NCBI GenBank assembly: GCA_020746835.1 | Contig: JAGPNK010000004.1 | Span: forward strand, 1,488,001 to 1,552,000 | DNA: 64,000 nucleotides | Origin: Stachybotrys elegans | Lineage: Eukaryota > Ascomycota > Sordariomycetes > Hypocreales > Stachybotryaceae | Reading direction: 5' to 3' | Shown here: piece after piece, positions 34,611 through 46,082 of the stretch | Numbering within the stretch: position 1 is the stretch's first letter | Layout: every line of letters starts with the position of its first letter | The notes under the pieces: model-generated | Database searches by the model: none | Told to the model about the DNA's origin: nothing | Seen by the model: the letters and a program-made list of their open reading frames with translations, nothing else | Position numbers and translations under genes: made by a program

Positions 34611-35984
34611 ATGCTATCCCTTCGGCCTCGTGCTTCTCTCAACTACAAACCTTCTTTACACGACAATATTCCCACCCATGGCTTTCCACCGGTCGCGCAA
34701 GGCCTGCATTGGAGGGGGGCATCTTTTATACCAAACTTTTATTATGAGCGTGAGCAACTAGGGGCTCCTGGAAGCTGGCGGGGGGGTTTTAAGATTGAAT
34801 CAGACTGCGATAATACAATTGAGCTGGTTTTATACCTTTCATCTCGTCCATTGACACTGCCACTGTGAACAATTTGCTGACACACTGTCCACCACCATGC
34901 CATGCCCAAAGAGTCCTTCGATACCTGAAAACACAGTCCTACTCCCCTTTTCTTGCCTAGAACAAAAACGTGGCGCTCAGGCGCCTTGGATAACACCACT
35001 CATTCCCCCGCCGTGGCGTCGACTAACCGTTTCATGGGCCTAGGCAGGGCTGACTTGCGGGGATCCAGCACCACCAGTTAGCCTCAGCTGGCAGCGCATC
35101 ATGGGCCTCATTTCGAGACAGAGTGGGCTTGCGTCCCGCGGTCGAAACATTCCCTTGGGAAGAATGGGTAATGGTGAATGGGGAGTGGGTTGTTGGGCGC
35201 ACATCTATGTGATGCGGGAGCCGTCACGGCACGTCATTGCCAGACATTGGTGCGTGGTTGAGCTGTCGTTTTGTTTGTACGCTGCCTTGTGCATCTAGCT
35301 AATGGTACGACCAGCCATCACCGCCGTCACTAACGAAGCCACATATCCTTTGTGCAATGGTCTAATTAGGGACACTTCCAAGCCTCGTGCAACCCCAAAC
35401 CCGTCGACTGCGCTGTCAAACCTGCGTGCAACCACCTGCTTTCTCTCCCTGTCGTCCCACCAGCACCCGTTCTATATGCCACCATGCCCATCAGCGGCGT
35501 CTAGCAAGCGCGCGAAGCCCCATCCCGAGACCCCACGGCATAGGCTGAGGGCCCTTTCTCCCCTTCAGCCGCACAGCCCGGCGCTCCGTGATCCTGGCCC
35601 TGGATATGGGCGAGGGCCCACGTCAGGCTGTCTCGCTCGTTGCCTGCTGCTCGAGGCGGTGACGGGCACTTGCTGTGCCTGGCTTGACGGACTCTTGAAG
35701 CTTGCCGAATGCGGAATCCTGAAATGAATGCCATGGTCTCACACCAGCTGCTGCGGTGGACGAATAAAGACGGCTCACGTCCCGTACCCATTGTCATGGC
35801 TTTCCGTTGCATTTCCGAGACCGATCAAGCATTTGAGCTGGAGGTGTGCCTAGCTACACTCGTATATAACCTAGCTGCCTTCTCCGCTTCTTTATTCGAC
35901 CACAGTTCTAGTCTCTAGAAAGGACTCGTTCATCATCATCTGACGACACTTGTCTTCCGTGGGAGCAGTTCCAGGCTCAGTACA
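34611..35984. other. Intergenic region, secreted peptide / membrane protein
   Basis: 1.37 kb between two plus-strand genes. A TATAT-like element lies near 35864, about 120 bp before the membrane-protein start. Nothing else recognised. Confidence 0.4.
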
Positions 35985-37173
35985 ATGGCGAGCCACAAGG
36001 CACAATCCCAGTTCGACAGGGCGAAATGGCGGCTGAGGATTCTCATCCCCCTATGGGCCTTCCAGCTCGCCCTCACAGTGTTCATGTCGTTCCTCTTCTC
36101 CTGGCGGCTGGGCGAGACCATGAAGCATTGGGATAAGCAGCAGCGGGGAGGCGAGCTGCCGACGATAGAGCTTGTGTACGTATCACCAACAGTCATTATG
36201 TATGTCGATGGTACTGACGTGTGTAGGTGGGAGGTTACTAATATCGGGCTGTCATCCGTTGCATCAATTTGCACCATTGTTGAGATCTTCAAATTCTTCA
36301 GCGAATCTCTTACACCGTGGACGATGCTATTCACACAAGTTATCAAGTTGACGTGTGCCGGTGCCATCCTCGCCCTCGACGCTGTCATCTATGTCCAACG
36401 CCACGACAGGCATTATTCGTTGCTGGGCCTGGGAGTCGACGCGGTATTCATGTATGTCCCTTTGCACCAGCTCAGCCGCACGCATTCTGACTAGCCTTGA
36501 TAGCCTCACTGCCTTGGCCCTCGTCATCTATGCCCTCGTCATCTACCGCCGTCTCTCCGCTTACGACGACTACGCCCACCCCGCCAATATCAAAGGGTTC
36601 GGCTTCAACGATGACGTCGACCGCGAAACATCCTACCAGGGTAAAATCGACACGATCCGCGCCTCCCTCGAGGCGGCTCGGCGATCTGGTGTCCGCGCCT
36701 CACTCGAAGTCGTCCGGCCGGCGGTATCACGAAATAGCAGCGGCTCCTTCAGCTCCAGCGAAAGACCCCAACTCCAATCCATCGAACGAAACCCAAGCTA
36801 CAGCCACCGGCGGGACACCCAGTTCGATGAGTACATGGCGCGCCAGGGCTCCCTGCGCCTGGTCGTCGACGACTTCTCGGACCTGTTTCCGGAATCCCCC
36901 CCGTACGGAGCGGGAAACCCGCTGTCTCCGACTGGGAGGACCGGCCGCCCTCACTCGGCAAGCGTGTCGCGGCATCCAAGTTATGGCAGCGAGCGCACGC
37001 TGGGCGCCGTGCTAGAAGTGGAAGAGGAGGAGGCATGCCGGCAACACCGGCACCACCGGGATAGTGAGGGGTTGTTAAAGCCGAGCCGGCGGAATAGCGA
37101 CGTCTCTGACATGTCGGACGGCGAGACGGATCTGCCACATCAGATAGGGGAAAACCAGGCGGCGCGTGTATGA
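35985..37173 (+). CDS. Fungal four-helix integral membrane protein with long cytosolic tail
   Basis: Three exons, 35985-36175, 36227-36451 and 36504-37173, encode 361 residues. Four hydrophobic segments can be seen: about 18-40 (ILIPLWAFQLALTVFMSFLF), 70-90 (IGLSSVASICTIVEIFKFF), 100-123 and 133-158 (LTALALVIYALVIY). Both introns fall between or inside helices and preserve frame. The tail begins ANIKGFGFNDDVDRETSYQGK and is then Ser/Arg-rich, with repeats of the type RxPSY that look like kinase sites. The acidic-basic C-terminus ends SDMSDGETDLPHQ. This arrangement is common in uncharacterised fungal plasma-membrane proteins; no transport or enzyme motif is visible. Function unknown. Confidence 0.8.
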
Positions 37174-37395
37174 GACGCAGTTTCTGAGTGATTTCTTTTT
37201 GGGATACAATTTGTTATACCCGCAAGGCGGAAAAATGTGGCCATGTTACGAGGCAGCGAAACTGGTTTCCTAACTTTGGCGTATGGAGTATGAGCCTAGA
37301 TGAGTTTATGTATAGCATTGAGGAATAGCTTCTCACAGCCGCACAATGCTCATTTTCTTCTTCTTTTTTCAATTCTCATAATGTCGAGATTTCCA

Positions 37396-38172
37396 TCATC
37401 TCCGCTTCCAGCGCAACTTGCCCACCCAGGCGGCGAATTTCCTCACTTCCTCCTCCTCGAGCAGCAGGTCGACCGTGTAGTAGCTACGGGCGAGCTCCTC
37501 GTGGCCCTTGAAGTGGTGGACGAAGCGGTGGCAGGCGCCGCACAGCCAGGCGACGTTCTGCAGGTCCTCCTTGCGGTGCCAGCCGCGCTTGACGGCCTTG
37601 TCGTGGACGAAGCGCGGGATCAGGTGGTGGTAGGACAGGGGGATCCAGGAACGGTCGCACAGCTCGCAGGCCTCGGCGCGCGTGGCGGCCGTGGCGGGCG
37701 GAGGGGCGATGAGCGGCTCAATGTAGGCTGTGAGAATAGGCACGAGGAAGGCCTCGGTGGAGGCGTCCGGGGTGGTGAGGTTGTACGTGGTCAGCGTCTC
37801 GGGGACGGAGGGCGGCAGGTTGAGGAGGGAGAGGCTGTCCGGGGTCAGGGGGAGGGAGAAGCGCGACTGTAGGTCCTCGGATTCTCTCCACAGGCGGTAG
37901 TCGAGGTTCTGCAGGTCCTCGGGCAGGCTCTCGAAGATCTCCGAGGCTAGATAGTCGACAAAGTCGGCGAGCTCCTCGGCGTCCCGGGCGGGATCCGGGG
38001 GTCGTGCAGGGGTGGTGGCCGGCGCTGGCTCCGGAGCGGAAGCGGGAGCGGCAGCGGAAGCGGGCTGCTTGGTGCGCCGGCGACGCTTGGGCCGCGGGGT
38101 GTCGGAGGCTGCGCGGATGATGGTGGTAGAGAGGCAGTCGCGGAACAGGGCGTAGTTGGGATTGTCCTCCAT
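37396..38172 (-). CDS. HNH-endonuclease-like protein
   Basis: Single exon, 258 residues. The N-terminal 70 residues carry a basic signal (PKRRRRTK) and an Ala/Pro-rich linker. The middle is helical, with EELADFVDYLASEIFESLPE. The C-terminal 100 residues contain an HNH/treble-clef pattern: CELCDRSWIPLSYHHLIPRF, then a gap of about 25 residues and WLCGACHRFVHHF. The two CxxC pairs would bind structural zinc, and the His pair in YHHLIP plus the late His supply the nuclease-type metal site. Proteins of this layout are conserved in ascomycetes, single copy and not characterised as far as I know. Nuclease activity is inferred from the motif only. Confidence 0.8.
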   Translation of the reverse strand: MEDNPNYALFRDCLSTTIIRAASDTPRPKRRRRTKQPASAAAPASAPEPAPATTPARPPDPARDAEELADFVDYLASEIFESLPEDLQNLDYRLWRESEDLQSRFSLPLTPDSLSLLNLPPSVPETLTTYNLTTPDASTEAFLVPILTAYIEPLIAPPPATAATRAEACELCDRSWIPLSYHHLIPRFVHDKAVKRGWHRKEDLQNVAWLCGACHRFVHHFKGHEELARSYYTVDLLLEEEEVRKFAAWVGKLRWKRR

Positions 38173-38756
38173 GACGATGGGGAGAGGAGGGTGTCGTGGT
38201 GAGAGAGGATGGAGATGACGTGATGGAAGAGGCCAGAGACTAGGATAATGGCGGGGTTGTGTAGTGAAGGTTGGATTAAGCGGGATGAGGCAGATGACTT
38301 ATATATTTACAAGCACTGCTATGGGTGCAGCATGAATATGAGCGGTATTGCGTGTTGATGTCACGATGCCTTTGCCATGTCTTGAGGCTGAAAGACTGCC
38401 TAGTCGCTGGCTTGGATTTCGTTCCCGCTTGACTCACCCGCCGGAGTTTGACGAAGCCAGAACATTCCATGGAAGCAGTTGAAGCAGAGTCCATGAGAAC
38501 CACGATGATCAGTTCAAACAAAACATATTCGCGAACATGCAGCTCCCATGGCAATGACAGTTTATCGCGTCATTCGTGTCGCGGACTGCCACGTGACACA
38601 TCAATTAAGCTCCTGCTTTCTAGATAGTGGAATGGATGCTTTTGAGAGAGGGTAAAAAAAAAAATTAGAAGCAGGTGCGGGGCGTTATTTTATCTTGCAA
38701 GCTCATAACTTTACCCCCCTTCGCTCAAGAAGAAAACATCCTCGGCAGATTTAAAG
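38173..38756. other. Divergent promoter region, HNH protein / URA4
   Basis: 584 bp with the two promoters. A T/A-rich stretch lies at 38645-38700. No further element recognised. Confidence 0.45.
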
Positions 38757-40345
38757 ATGCAGCTCAAGAACATCCAAAAGCTGGAGCTACCGCCCACGGC
38801 GGACATGCACGTCCATCTGCGGCAGGATGGCATGATGAAGCTCGTCACGCCTACGCTGAGCAGCGGCGGTGTTGATACGGCATTTGTGTAAGGCCTCGTT
38901 CCCCTCTGATAGGAATTACTCGCGGGGGGAGGGGAGAGTAGATGAATGAACGGAACCATTGATAGAAAAGAGAAAGAAAAAAGGCTAATACAAACAATAG
39001 TATGCCAAACCTGGTATGAATGGCCCATCTCATCGCCGTCGCGTAGAAGCTGAGTCCTGACAATATCATGCTCTCTGGCCTATAGGTCCCGCCAATTACC
39101 ACTGTTGAACGGGTATTAACTACTCCAACCCGCTACACTGTCAATAGCTCATGGTACTGACGTCTTCAGGTCGTCGAGTACCAGTCTCAACTCCAAGCAC
39201 TGGCCCCCAATGTCAAGTTCCTCATGTCCCTCTTTGTCAGTCTCGCCCAAACCACCGCCCAAGAGTCACAGCTGACACGGCCAAGCTTCACCCTTCAGTC
39301 ACCCCTGAGGTGATTGCTCAAGCGGCCGCCGCTGGTGTTGCCGGCGTCAAGATGTATCCCCAGGGCGCCACGACCAACTCTGACAACGGCGTCGCCAACC
39401 TCGAGGCCTTCTACGATACCTTTGCTGCCATGGAGAAGCACAACATTGGTATGGCGGGCGTGTGGAATTGAGACTGGGGTCAATGTACACTGACTCGGAC
39501 TTCTCAGTGCTCAACCTCCACGGCGAGGTTCTCGAGGCGCTTGCGCCGCCTGGCGTGACGCTCGAGGAGGCTTTCCTCCCGACCCTGAAGCAGCTCCACG
39601 AGCGATTCCCCAAGCTGCGCATCGTGGTATGTGGATCCTTTTCGAGTTTCGCGTGCTTCTGATCTAACGCCCTGCAGCTGGAGCACTGCACCACGGCCGC
39701 CGCCGTCGAGGCTGTGCGAGCCTGCGGACCTACTGTTGGCGGTATGAACCCCCTTGCATCAGATAAGACTGTCACAGCTGACTCTTTAAGCAACCATCAC
39801 CGCTCATCACCTCTACCTGACTTCTCATGATGCTTGCTGCAACCCCTTTGCGTTCTGCAAGCCCATTCCCAAGAATCCCACCGACAGAGACGCCCTCATC
39901 AAAGCCGTCGTCAGCGGAGAATCCAAGTTCTTCTTGTAAGAGTCGCACCCAAGCCCCTATTGACCATGCGCTGACCCCACGGTACAGCGGAAGCGACAGC
40001 GCCCCCCACCCTCTGCAGTCCAAGACGTCGGCGGAGCAGGGCAAGGCCCCCGCCGGCGTCTTCACGCAGCCCTACGTCACGCAGCTCGTCCTCCTGGCGC
40101 TCGAGGAGGGCATCGAGCGGGGCGTCATCGCGGAGACGGACGTGACGCAGGAGAAGCTCGAGGGCTTCCTGAGCAAGTTTGGACGCCGCTTCTACGGGCT
40201 GCCCGAGACGTCGGAGAGCAAGATTGTCCTGGAGAGAAAGGGGGAGAAGGTTTCCGCGAGCGTCAAGACGGAGGATGGAAGCATCGAGGTGGGCAACTCG
40301 AGGGCCGACGACGTGGTTTTCAGCTTGCGCTGGGAGGCTGTATAG
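38757..40345 (+). CDS. URA4: Dihydroorotase (pyrimidine biosynthesis), nine exons
   Basis: Exons: 38757-38887, 39001-39013, 39086-39112, 39170-39235, 39286-39448, 39508-39626, 39678-39741, 39791-39935 and 39988-40345; 361 residues. The enzyme closes carbamoyl-aspartate to dihydroorotate in the cytosol. Metal ligands are all present: ADMHVHLRQ, the carbamylated lysine in AGVKMYPQG, VLNLHGE, VLEHCTT, ITAHHL and the catalytic Asp in FFGSDSAPH. The second exon is only 13 nt and the third 27 nt. They are needed to restore MPNLVPPITTVE, the family's substrate loop. The fifth exon uses an unusual AAG acceptor. All phases were checked and give an uninterrupted frame, so the gene looks functional despite its many introns. 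Confidence 0.92.
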
Positions 40346-40630
40346 AGGGTCGGGGTATTAGAAAACCATCTACATCTTCTTGCCCTAGACGATATCGTGC
40401 GTGTCATTGGTCCCTGATGCATCCCACAAACTCATGCTCAGATGATAAGTCATCTTTATTAAGGTATCATTGTATAAGTCCAGTGGCGGTATTCTCACCA
40501 GCTTATTGGTGTAAGCAAGGAGAGAGAAGATGAAGGGAAAAAGCGAGATGGTACGATAGGGCGTCCCTCAAGCAAGGACACAATCCCACTTGAAAATCGA
40601 AATCTACCATTTGTATCTGGTCACACAGCC

Positions 40631-41950
40631 TTACGACATCTCCCGAATGCGAACTCTCGGGCTATGCCGCTTGTTATACCGCGGCGAGACAGGCCTCGCA
40701 CGCGATACCGGCAACGCCTGCACATTTGCGTCGAACGCAATAGGGGCAAGGCTAGATGGTTGCAGCAGGGCCTTTTTTTATACCCAAGTCAGCAAAGCGG
40801 AAGAAGACGCAAGATCCAAGGGGAGGGCACATACAAAGGGCGACATGCGCTCTTGCATCTCGGTTCTCATGCGGAAGGTGTTGTCCTGCTGCTCGGCGGC
40901 CCAGCGCATCTGGATGACGGGCGGTGCCTCCGTGACCCAGCGTCTGATGTCCGTCGACAGGGCGCGGTATCCCGGGGCCGAGGGGCTGTCGAACTTGCAC
41001 ATCTGCGAGTGCGTGGCCTCGACGCCGTAGTACGTGACGCCTGGGAGCTGCGGGCTCGCCGAGTTGGCGTCCACGACGATGATTCTGTGCGTTTTGTCAG
41101 CTGTGTGTGCGGCAACGCTTGCTGCGACCTACTTGGTGCCCTTGATGTCCGTCTTGTGGTTCTCGTGGACCATGTGGATCCTGAAGCGCTGGTAAATGTC
41201 GAGAAAGTGGTTGTTGATGTTGGCGAGCGTCTCGTTGTCCTTCTTGAGCGTCTTGAGGAGCACCGACTCGGACTCGAAGAACTTGCGCGGCATGACGGCG
41301 TCGGCCATGCCCTGCAGCACGAGCCCCCACGTGGCGGCGTCGGCGCCCATGTGCGGCGTGCCCAGGAAGATGATGCCGTACGTCGAGACGTAGATGGAGC
41401 GATTGAGGTCAAGGTACGGGTCGCGGACGTCGTTGGAGTAGAGCAGCGCCCGCTTGACGAGGATGCCGCCGAGGCTGTGGCACACCCAGACGATGGGCTT
41501 GTCGAGGCGGTCCTCGCTGCGGCGGTACAGCGCGAGGCTCGTGACGAGCGTCTGCGCGTGCTGGTGGATGAAGTTGTCGCTGGCGCTGCGGTCCACGCGC
41601 CGCGCGTACACGTCGGCGTTGTAGCCGTAGACGAGCACGTTGGCGGGCGCGCCGCGCAGCGAGGCGGGCAGCAGGTCGAGCGGCCAGAAGACGCCGTTGT
41701 CGGCCGTCCATGTCTTGTCCGGGCTGCCGTTGAGGCCGTGGACGAGGACGATGTCGGCCTGCGCGTCCGGGTGTGTGTACACGGTGGTTGTCTCGTATCG
41801 TGCGATGGTTCTGTTTTCCGTGCCCTGCGAGGGTTTTGTGAACCCCTGAGTCAGAGCATGTAAATTATACCGGAGGATGGAACGTGTGGTTGGAGGGAGT
41901 ACAGATGTAGGGAGGGAGAAAAAGGGGGGAGGGGGAGGCGGACTCACCAT
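40631..41950 (-). CDS. Alpha/beta hydrolase (SERAC1/DUF676-like lipase fold)
   Basis: Core exons on the minus strand are 41845-41133, 41084-40835 and probably 40771-40631. The domain has IVLVHGLNGSPDKTW (oxyanion region), VLVYGYNADV, the nucleophile elbow VWVCHSLGGILVKRALLY, IIFLGTPHMGAD and a likely acid in DIKGTKIIVVDANSA. A His partner is likely in YYGVEATHSQM. Such hydrolases are common in filamentous fungi, alone or at the N-terminus of NLR-like proteins; here nothing follows. Two points are unsure. The ATG at 41950 is followed at once by GTGAGT, so a 102-nt in-frame intron (41947-41846) may remove a Pro-rich stretch and leave M-GFTKPSQ. The last intron's AAG acceptor (40772) is a guess; reading through would stop at 40778. 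Confidence 0.8.
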
Positions 41951-43448
41951 ATCTTGGTTTGTTGTTGCTGCTGCCGGCCTACTTGCTTGATTTCCCTGGA
42001 TTCCTCAAACCCGATGATGGCAAAGAATAGAATGCCCGAGGAGGAGAGGTGACGACGGGGTTCGTTTTATAAGCCAATGCCATCTGACAACGAATCCTCC
42101 CACGACACCCAACAGCCGCGGCTCTTCTTGCCCTCGATGGAGATGCCCAGCCAAGAATTCGTGTCACAGGGAGCAGACAAACCTCCTCGGCATCCCACGA
42201 TCGCAAGCCTCCCTCTCTCTTACCCCCTCCATCACAAAGGTTCCCCCCCCCTCTCTCCGATACAACAGCAACAATCAGCTCGCTTCGCCCAGGGCTTACG
42301 CGAAAACGTCGATCTCACGGATACGAACAACCTTCTCTCCCACGGGCACGACGAACAAGCCGAGGAGTCCTGTGCGCTCCGTCACGCTCCCTAGAGATGG
42401 ATGGATGGCTTCTACGAGGTAGGGCAGGCTGTGGCAGCGCTTTCGAGCGGACACGTCTCTAGCCGGAAGCGTACCGCAACACGGCGGTGCAACGTTGCAA
42501 AGAGTCATTATATCTCCAACAGCGTCCTTCGTGGATCCTGAGCCTATATGCAGCAACTCTCTCACGTCTCTCTCTTCTTTCTCTTTCACACCGAGGCAAC
42601 ATGACAACGCGTGGCTACGTTTGGGCGAGTGGCTTGCGTGGGGAGGTTGCATATGCTTGAATTCTACAATCCTACATGACCCCCCTTTTCCTTCTCTCCT
42701 GCTAAGGCGGATCCGTCCCATGTGGGTAGGCTCTCCTCTCCGCGTTGATGCCATCTCGAGCGATGCCATATTGGTCCGCGGCAGCTTACATCCAAGCCGC
42801 TCGAAACGTAAAAGAACAAACGAGCGCGGTACGACGGCAAAAGGGGGGCGGACAGGTGAGGTGACTTTGACTTTGCACCGCGGGATTCTCCGTCAAGCGC
42901 GACAGTTTTGAGATGCAGCCTTGTTTATTCCCGACAAGCCATGCCCTTTTCTCTCCTCGGCCGGCCAAACCATCCCACGAGGCGTCCCTCCACCGCAGCC
43001 GTCTATTCTTGTAGGTAGCAAACAGGTCTAAGGCCTGACGGTGAACGTCGATGGGCCGGCCGCTGGCAGATGGAACACGGCGATGGTTGCATAATTTCTG
43101 GAGCTCGGGTTGCACGGGGGGTGTCGGGCTACTGCGTGACTGACACCTGTGCAACTGGTGGGGTGTGAGGGGGGGGGGGGGGTTCTCGGTGTCAGAAGCC
43201 CCTGGTATTCTTCCCCCCTTTCCTCATGACGACACTGGGCCCTCCTGGGCAAAAGCTGTCTGCAGAGCGCGTACCATCGGGCCACAGAAGCTTGGCTTTC
43301 TCCTCTGAAGGTCTTCGCTTCGAAGACTACCGATTCGGGCCATAGCACAAGATAGAGAGAAAGAGAGAGAGAGAGGAGGGTGCGGCGGTGCCGAATCTCT
43401 TCCATCCCATGTGCATGACTCAACGGTCCTTTTGTCTGACGGCAGGCT
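41951..43448. other. Intergenic region between hydrolase and FHA-protein genes
   Basis: 1.5 kb between two minus-strand genes. It contains a G14 run (43169-43182) and GA-rich repeats at 43352-43380. Long open frames antisense or overlapping the FHA gene end here but have no motif. Confidence 0.45.
43169..43182. repeat. Poly-G run of 14
   Basis: Fourteen consecutive G on the plus strand in intergenic DNA. Length may be unreliable. Confidence 0.85.
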
Positions 43449-44360
43449 CTAGTCCCGCGGCGCCAGCATGATGACATACTCCCTCGTGCTCTGGCCAAAC
43501 TGGACCATGTCCTTATCCCTGAGCTCCAGGTACCTGCTCTCAGGGACCTTTTCGTCGTTGAGGCGGGTGCCGTTGGCGCTCTCGAGGTCGATGAGGTAGG
43601 GCTTGACCTTGCCGACCTTGTCGCCAAACTCGCTCCTCTTCTCCGTGTAGCGGAACTGGATGACGGCGTGCTGCTTGCTGATGCTGGGGTGCTCGGCGGG
43701 CAGGTCGACGACGGCCATCTCGCGGCCAATGAGCCAGCAGCTGCGCGAGCTCAGGTTGACCGTGTCGACAATGTCGCCGTCCTTGAAGACGAAGAGCGTC
43801 CACTGGTCGCGCGGGGAGGGCTTGCGCGCCTCGGACGGCTCGTGGTACTTGAGCGCGATGGTCGTGCCGTCGGCCTGCGTGACCGAGTTGGAGGCTGCTG
43901 CCAGCAGTCCCGTGGTGCCGTAGTTGGGCTTCTCCTTGGGCTTCTCGGGCTCCTCGCCGTTGGTGATGGCGAAGGAGGCTTCCTGGGATGGCAGCGGACC
44001 GTTGCGCTTGATCACGCTGCGCCCCGAGTCCTTGCGGCGTTTCTCGTCATCGTCATCGTCATCGTCATTGTCGTCGCGGCGTCGCCTGCGCCGGTCCGAG
44101 TCTTTGTCGTCGCGGGACCGTCTTCTGCGACGGTGTCTGTCCTCGTCTGCATCCTCGTCCCTTCGGTGCGAGCGTCGGCTGGAGGAATCAGGCGTCCGAG
44201 ACCGCCGCCTGTGGTGGCGATCGCTGCGATCTCTAGACCTGTGCCGCTTCTCATCACGATGTGATCGGTGCCTTCTCTCGTCGCGGTCGTGCCTATCGCG
44301 GCGTCGCCCGTCGTCTCGGGGTCGCTCAGGCCGGTCGTCTAGATCGTGATCCGAGGCCAT
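43449..44360 (-). CDS. FHA-domain protein, SNIP1 / Pml1 (RES complex) homologue
   Basis: Single exon, 303 residues. The N-terminal 110 residues are Arg/Asp/His-rich RS-like sequence (RHRSRDRSDRHHRRRSR) with a poly-Asp run. The C-terminal FHA domain has WLIGREMAVVDL (the G-R pair), EHPSISKQHAVIQFRY (S..H) and LIDLESANGTRLND (the N-G-T loop), then DMVQFGQSTREYVIML. This order matches SNIP1 and yeast Pml1, which retain unspliced pre-mRNA as part of the RES complex bound to the spliceosome. The frame is open 118 codons further upstream, but that part lacks low-complexity RS sequence and is likely leader. MASDHDLDDRPERP is the natural start. Confidence 0.88.
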   Translation of the reverse strand: MASDHDLDDRPERPRDDGRRRDRHDRDERRHRSHRDEKRHRSRDRSDRHHRRRSRTPDSSSRRSHRRDEDADEDRHRRRRRSRDDKDSDRRRRRRDDNDDDDDDDEKRRKDSGRSVIKRNGPLPSQEASFAITNGEEPEKPKEKPNYGTTGLLAAASNSVTQADGTTIALKYHEPSEARKPSPRDQWTLFVFKDGDIVDTVNLSSRSCWLIGREMAVVDLPAEHPSISKQHAVIQFRYTEKRSEFGDKVGKVKPYLIDLESANGTRLNDEKVPESRYLELRDKDMVQFGQSTREYVIMLAPRD

Positions 44361-45449
44361 TGTAGAGTCCCCGTATATCAATCCGTCGTTCAATGGGTTG
44401 CCGCAGTACCGGTTGGGGGGATTCATTCGGCACTTTGCTACAGTGCGATTGTTGGAATTATTTTTGGCGGATTTTCGTTGGCTGGCGTCCTGCGTCATCA
44501 TTGAGCTGGGTCCAGGGTAGGCCCCACCCCAACTCGAAGGTAAGGCATACTGCGAGATGAAGGCGATGCGAAGAGATGGCATGGTACCATTTTGGCTTGA
44601 TGGAGGGTTTTCAAAAGAATCGTGTTGAGTCTTTATTTTGGTGTCCTCTATTATTGGGCTTCTAGAGGCAGTTGTTGCGTCTTCCTGTGCTCTCGAGGGG
44701 TATCTGCCAGACATGTCACATCATTAGTAGGCATGCGGGAAGATGCGCAGGTAATACCGTATACAACACAGCCAATTCCAGCAACTGGCCAGGATGAATC
44801 GTGCTCCAACCGCCGACTTGAGGAAACGAGACAGACTTACAACATGCCTTTACATCACATGTCTATCTTATCGAGCGCTGATCTCCGTGGCTGATAACAA
44901 CAGTGGGGGCTTCCCGCCTGCCCTCCACTACGTCATCCCGCCAACTCGGGTCTTGTGTTACAGCCAATACCGTGCAACTCTCACGAGACATGGTCTTCAC
45001 TAACAGATCAGACTTCGGACCCTGCGGAGTTTGATAACACCTTGCAACCCATCCCATGCCGCAATGACAAGATGCCACGCGACCCCCCACACAGAATGAA
45101 ACAGGCTGTGGCTATACAAGTGCAGATCAGCGATCCCGTCCCATTGATGCCAATCAATGGTGACCGTGGTCTTGGCGTCCGGTGGGAGCCGGGCTGAGTA
45201 CAACTGGCATGGGTTCCCTACTGCCTACTTCATACCTCCTACACTGCGTCATCGTGCCTCCTGGTCTTAGCCTCATCATCATTCCCATACTCCGTACCCA
45301 GCCTGGAGTTGTCAAGTACACAAAAGAAAAGGACACAGCATTTTATTAATACGGCCCTACTGCCCTTCAAACCTTCAGTCCTGAACCCAACTCACAAACC
45401 CTTACTATCTCCCCTCACACGGTATCTAGAACCACCAGCTACAGACATC
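44361..45449. other. Divergent region, FHA protein / unknown
   Basis: 1.1 kb with promoters of two divergent genes. Nothing further recognised. Confidence 0.4.
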
Positions 45450-46082
45450 ATGTCGCCCTCAGCTACGATACAACAGAAGCCTCGCCGCGCCCTCGATACC
45501 ATCACAGAACCCACAGAACCCTTGTCTTCCATGTCCAGCATATCGTCGCTGGTCGCCCTTCTTGTACTCGCATATAAAGTCAAGATCCCCCCTCATTCGC
45601 ACAGGGAACGCCTCTCAACACTCATGAAAACAATGACACCAGATGGGCCAGGAGAATACACCCACGATGAACTTCTGCTGTCCTTTATACGGTTCCTGAG
45701 CCCTGTACTACAAGGCATGGCGGGGATGGAGGACTTCCAGTCGGCGGTCGAGGCGTTCACACAACCGGACGATTACCGAGACTTTTGGACCATCGAGGGC
45801 CACAACCTTGTCAGGGAGGTGATTGAAGGAGACGGATGCCCTGTTTTTGCCCAAGGCAGCGACAAGGATTTCCTGGAGGTGTTCGTCAAGGATCCAAGCC
45901 GCAGGATTGCCTACGGGAGAGGCACCGGATGTTTGATACTCGTTCCGAGCTCTAGCACGACTGGGGACATGCTATGGGGACAAGACGACTTTACTGATCT
46001 TGAGGTTATCAGAGAATCTGGGGATGCACGGAAAAGTATTGGTCATGCATTTGTCGATCTTGACGGCGTCAAGGCAGAGTAA
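45450..46082 (+). CDS. Protein of unknown function, 210 residues
   Basis: I do not recognise a family. The frame is open from 45309, but MSPSATIQQKPRR at 45450 has the better local context. The first 30 residues are Ser/Thr/Pro-rich. Residues 30-110 are helical, with LVALLVLAYKVKIP and ELLLSFIRFLSPVLQGMAG. The rest reads as a compact alpha/beta region with FVKDPSRRIAYGRGTGCLILVPSSS. No cysteine cluster, signal peptide or clear transmembrane segment. Codon use is like the neighbouring core genes, so it is probably a real gene of limited distribution. Confidence 0.6.
   Translation: MSPSATIQQKPRRALDTITEPTEPLSSMSSISSLVALLVLAYKVKIPPHSHRERLSTLMKTMTPDGPGEYTHDELLLSFIRFLSPVLQGMAGMEDFQSAVEAFTQPDDYRDFWTIEGHNLVREVIEGDGCPVFAQGSDKDFLEVFVKDPSRRIAYGRGTGCLILVPSSSTTGDMLWGQDDFTDLEVIRESGDARKSIGHAFVDLDGVKAE

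Noticed and set aside
40664..41863. A 399-codon open frame on the plus strand
   Set aside because: It is antisense to the alpha/beta hydrolase, whose catalytic motifs are clear; the plus-strand frame is Arg/Val/Asp-rich with no motif, a GC-skew shadow.
43028..43729. Minus-strand frame overlapping the FHA gene
   Set aside because: Overlaps the FHA core in another frame, Ser/Thr-rich, no motif.
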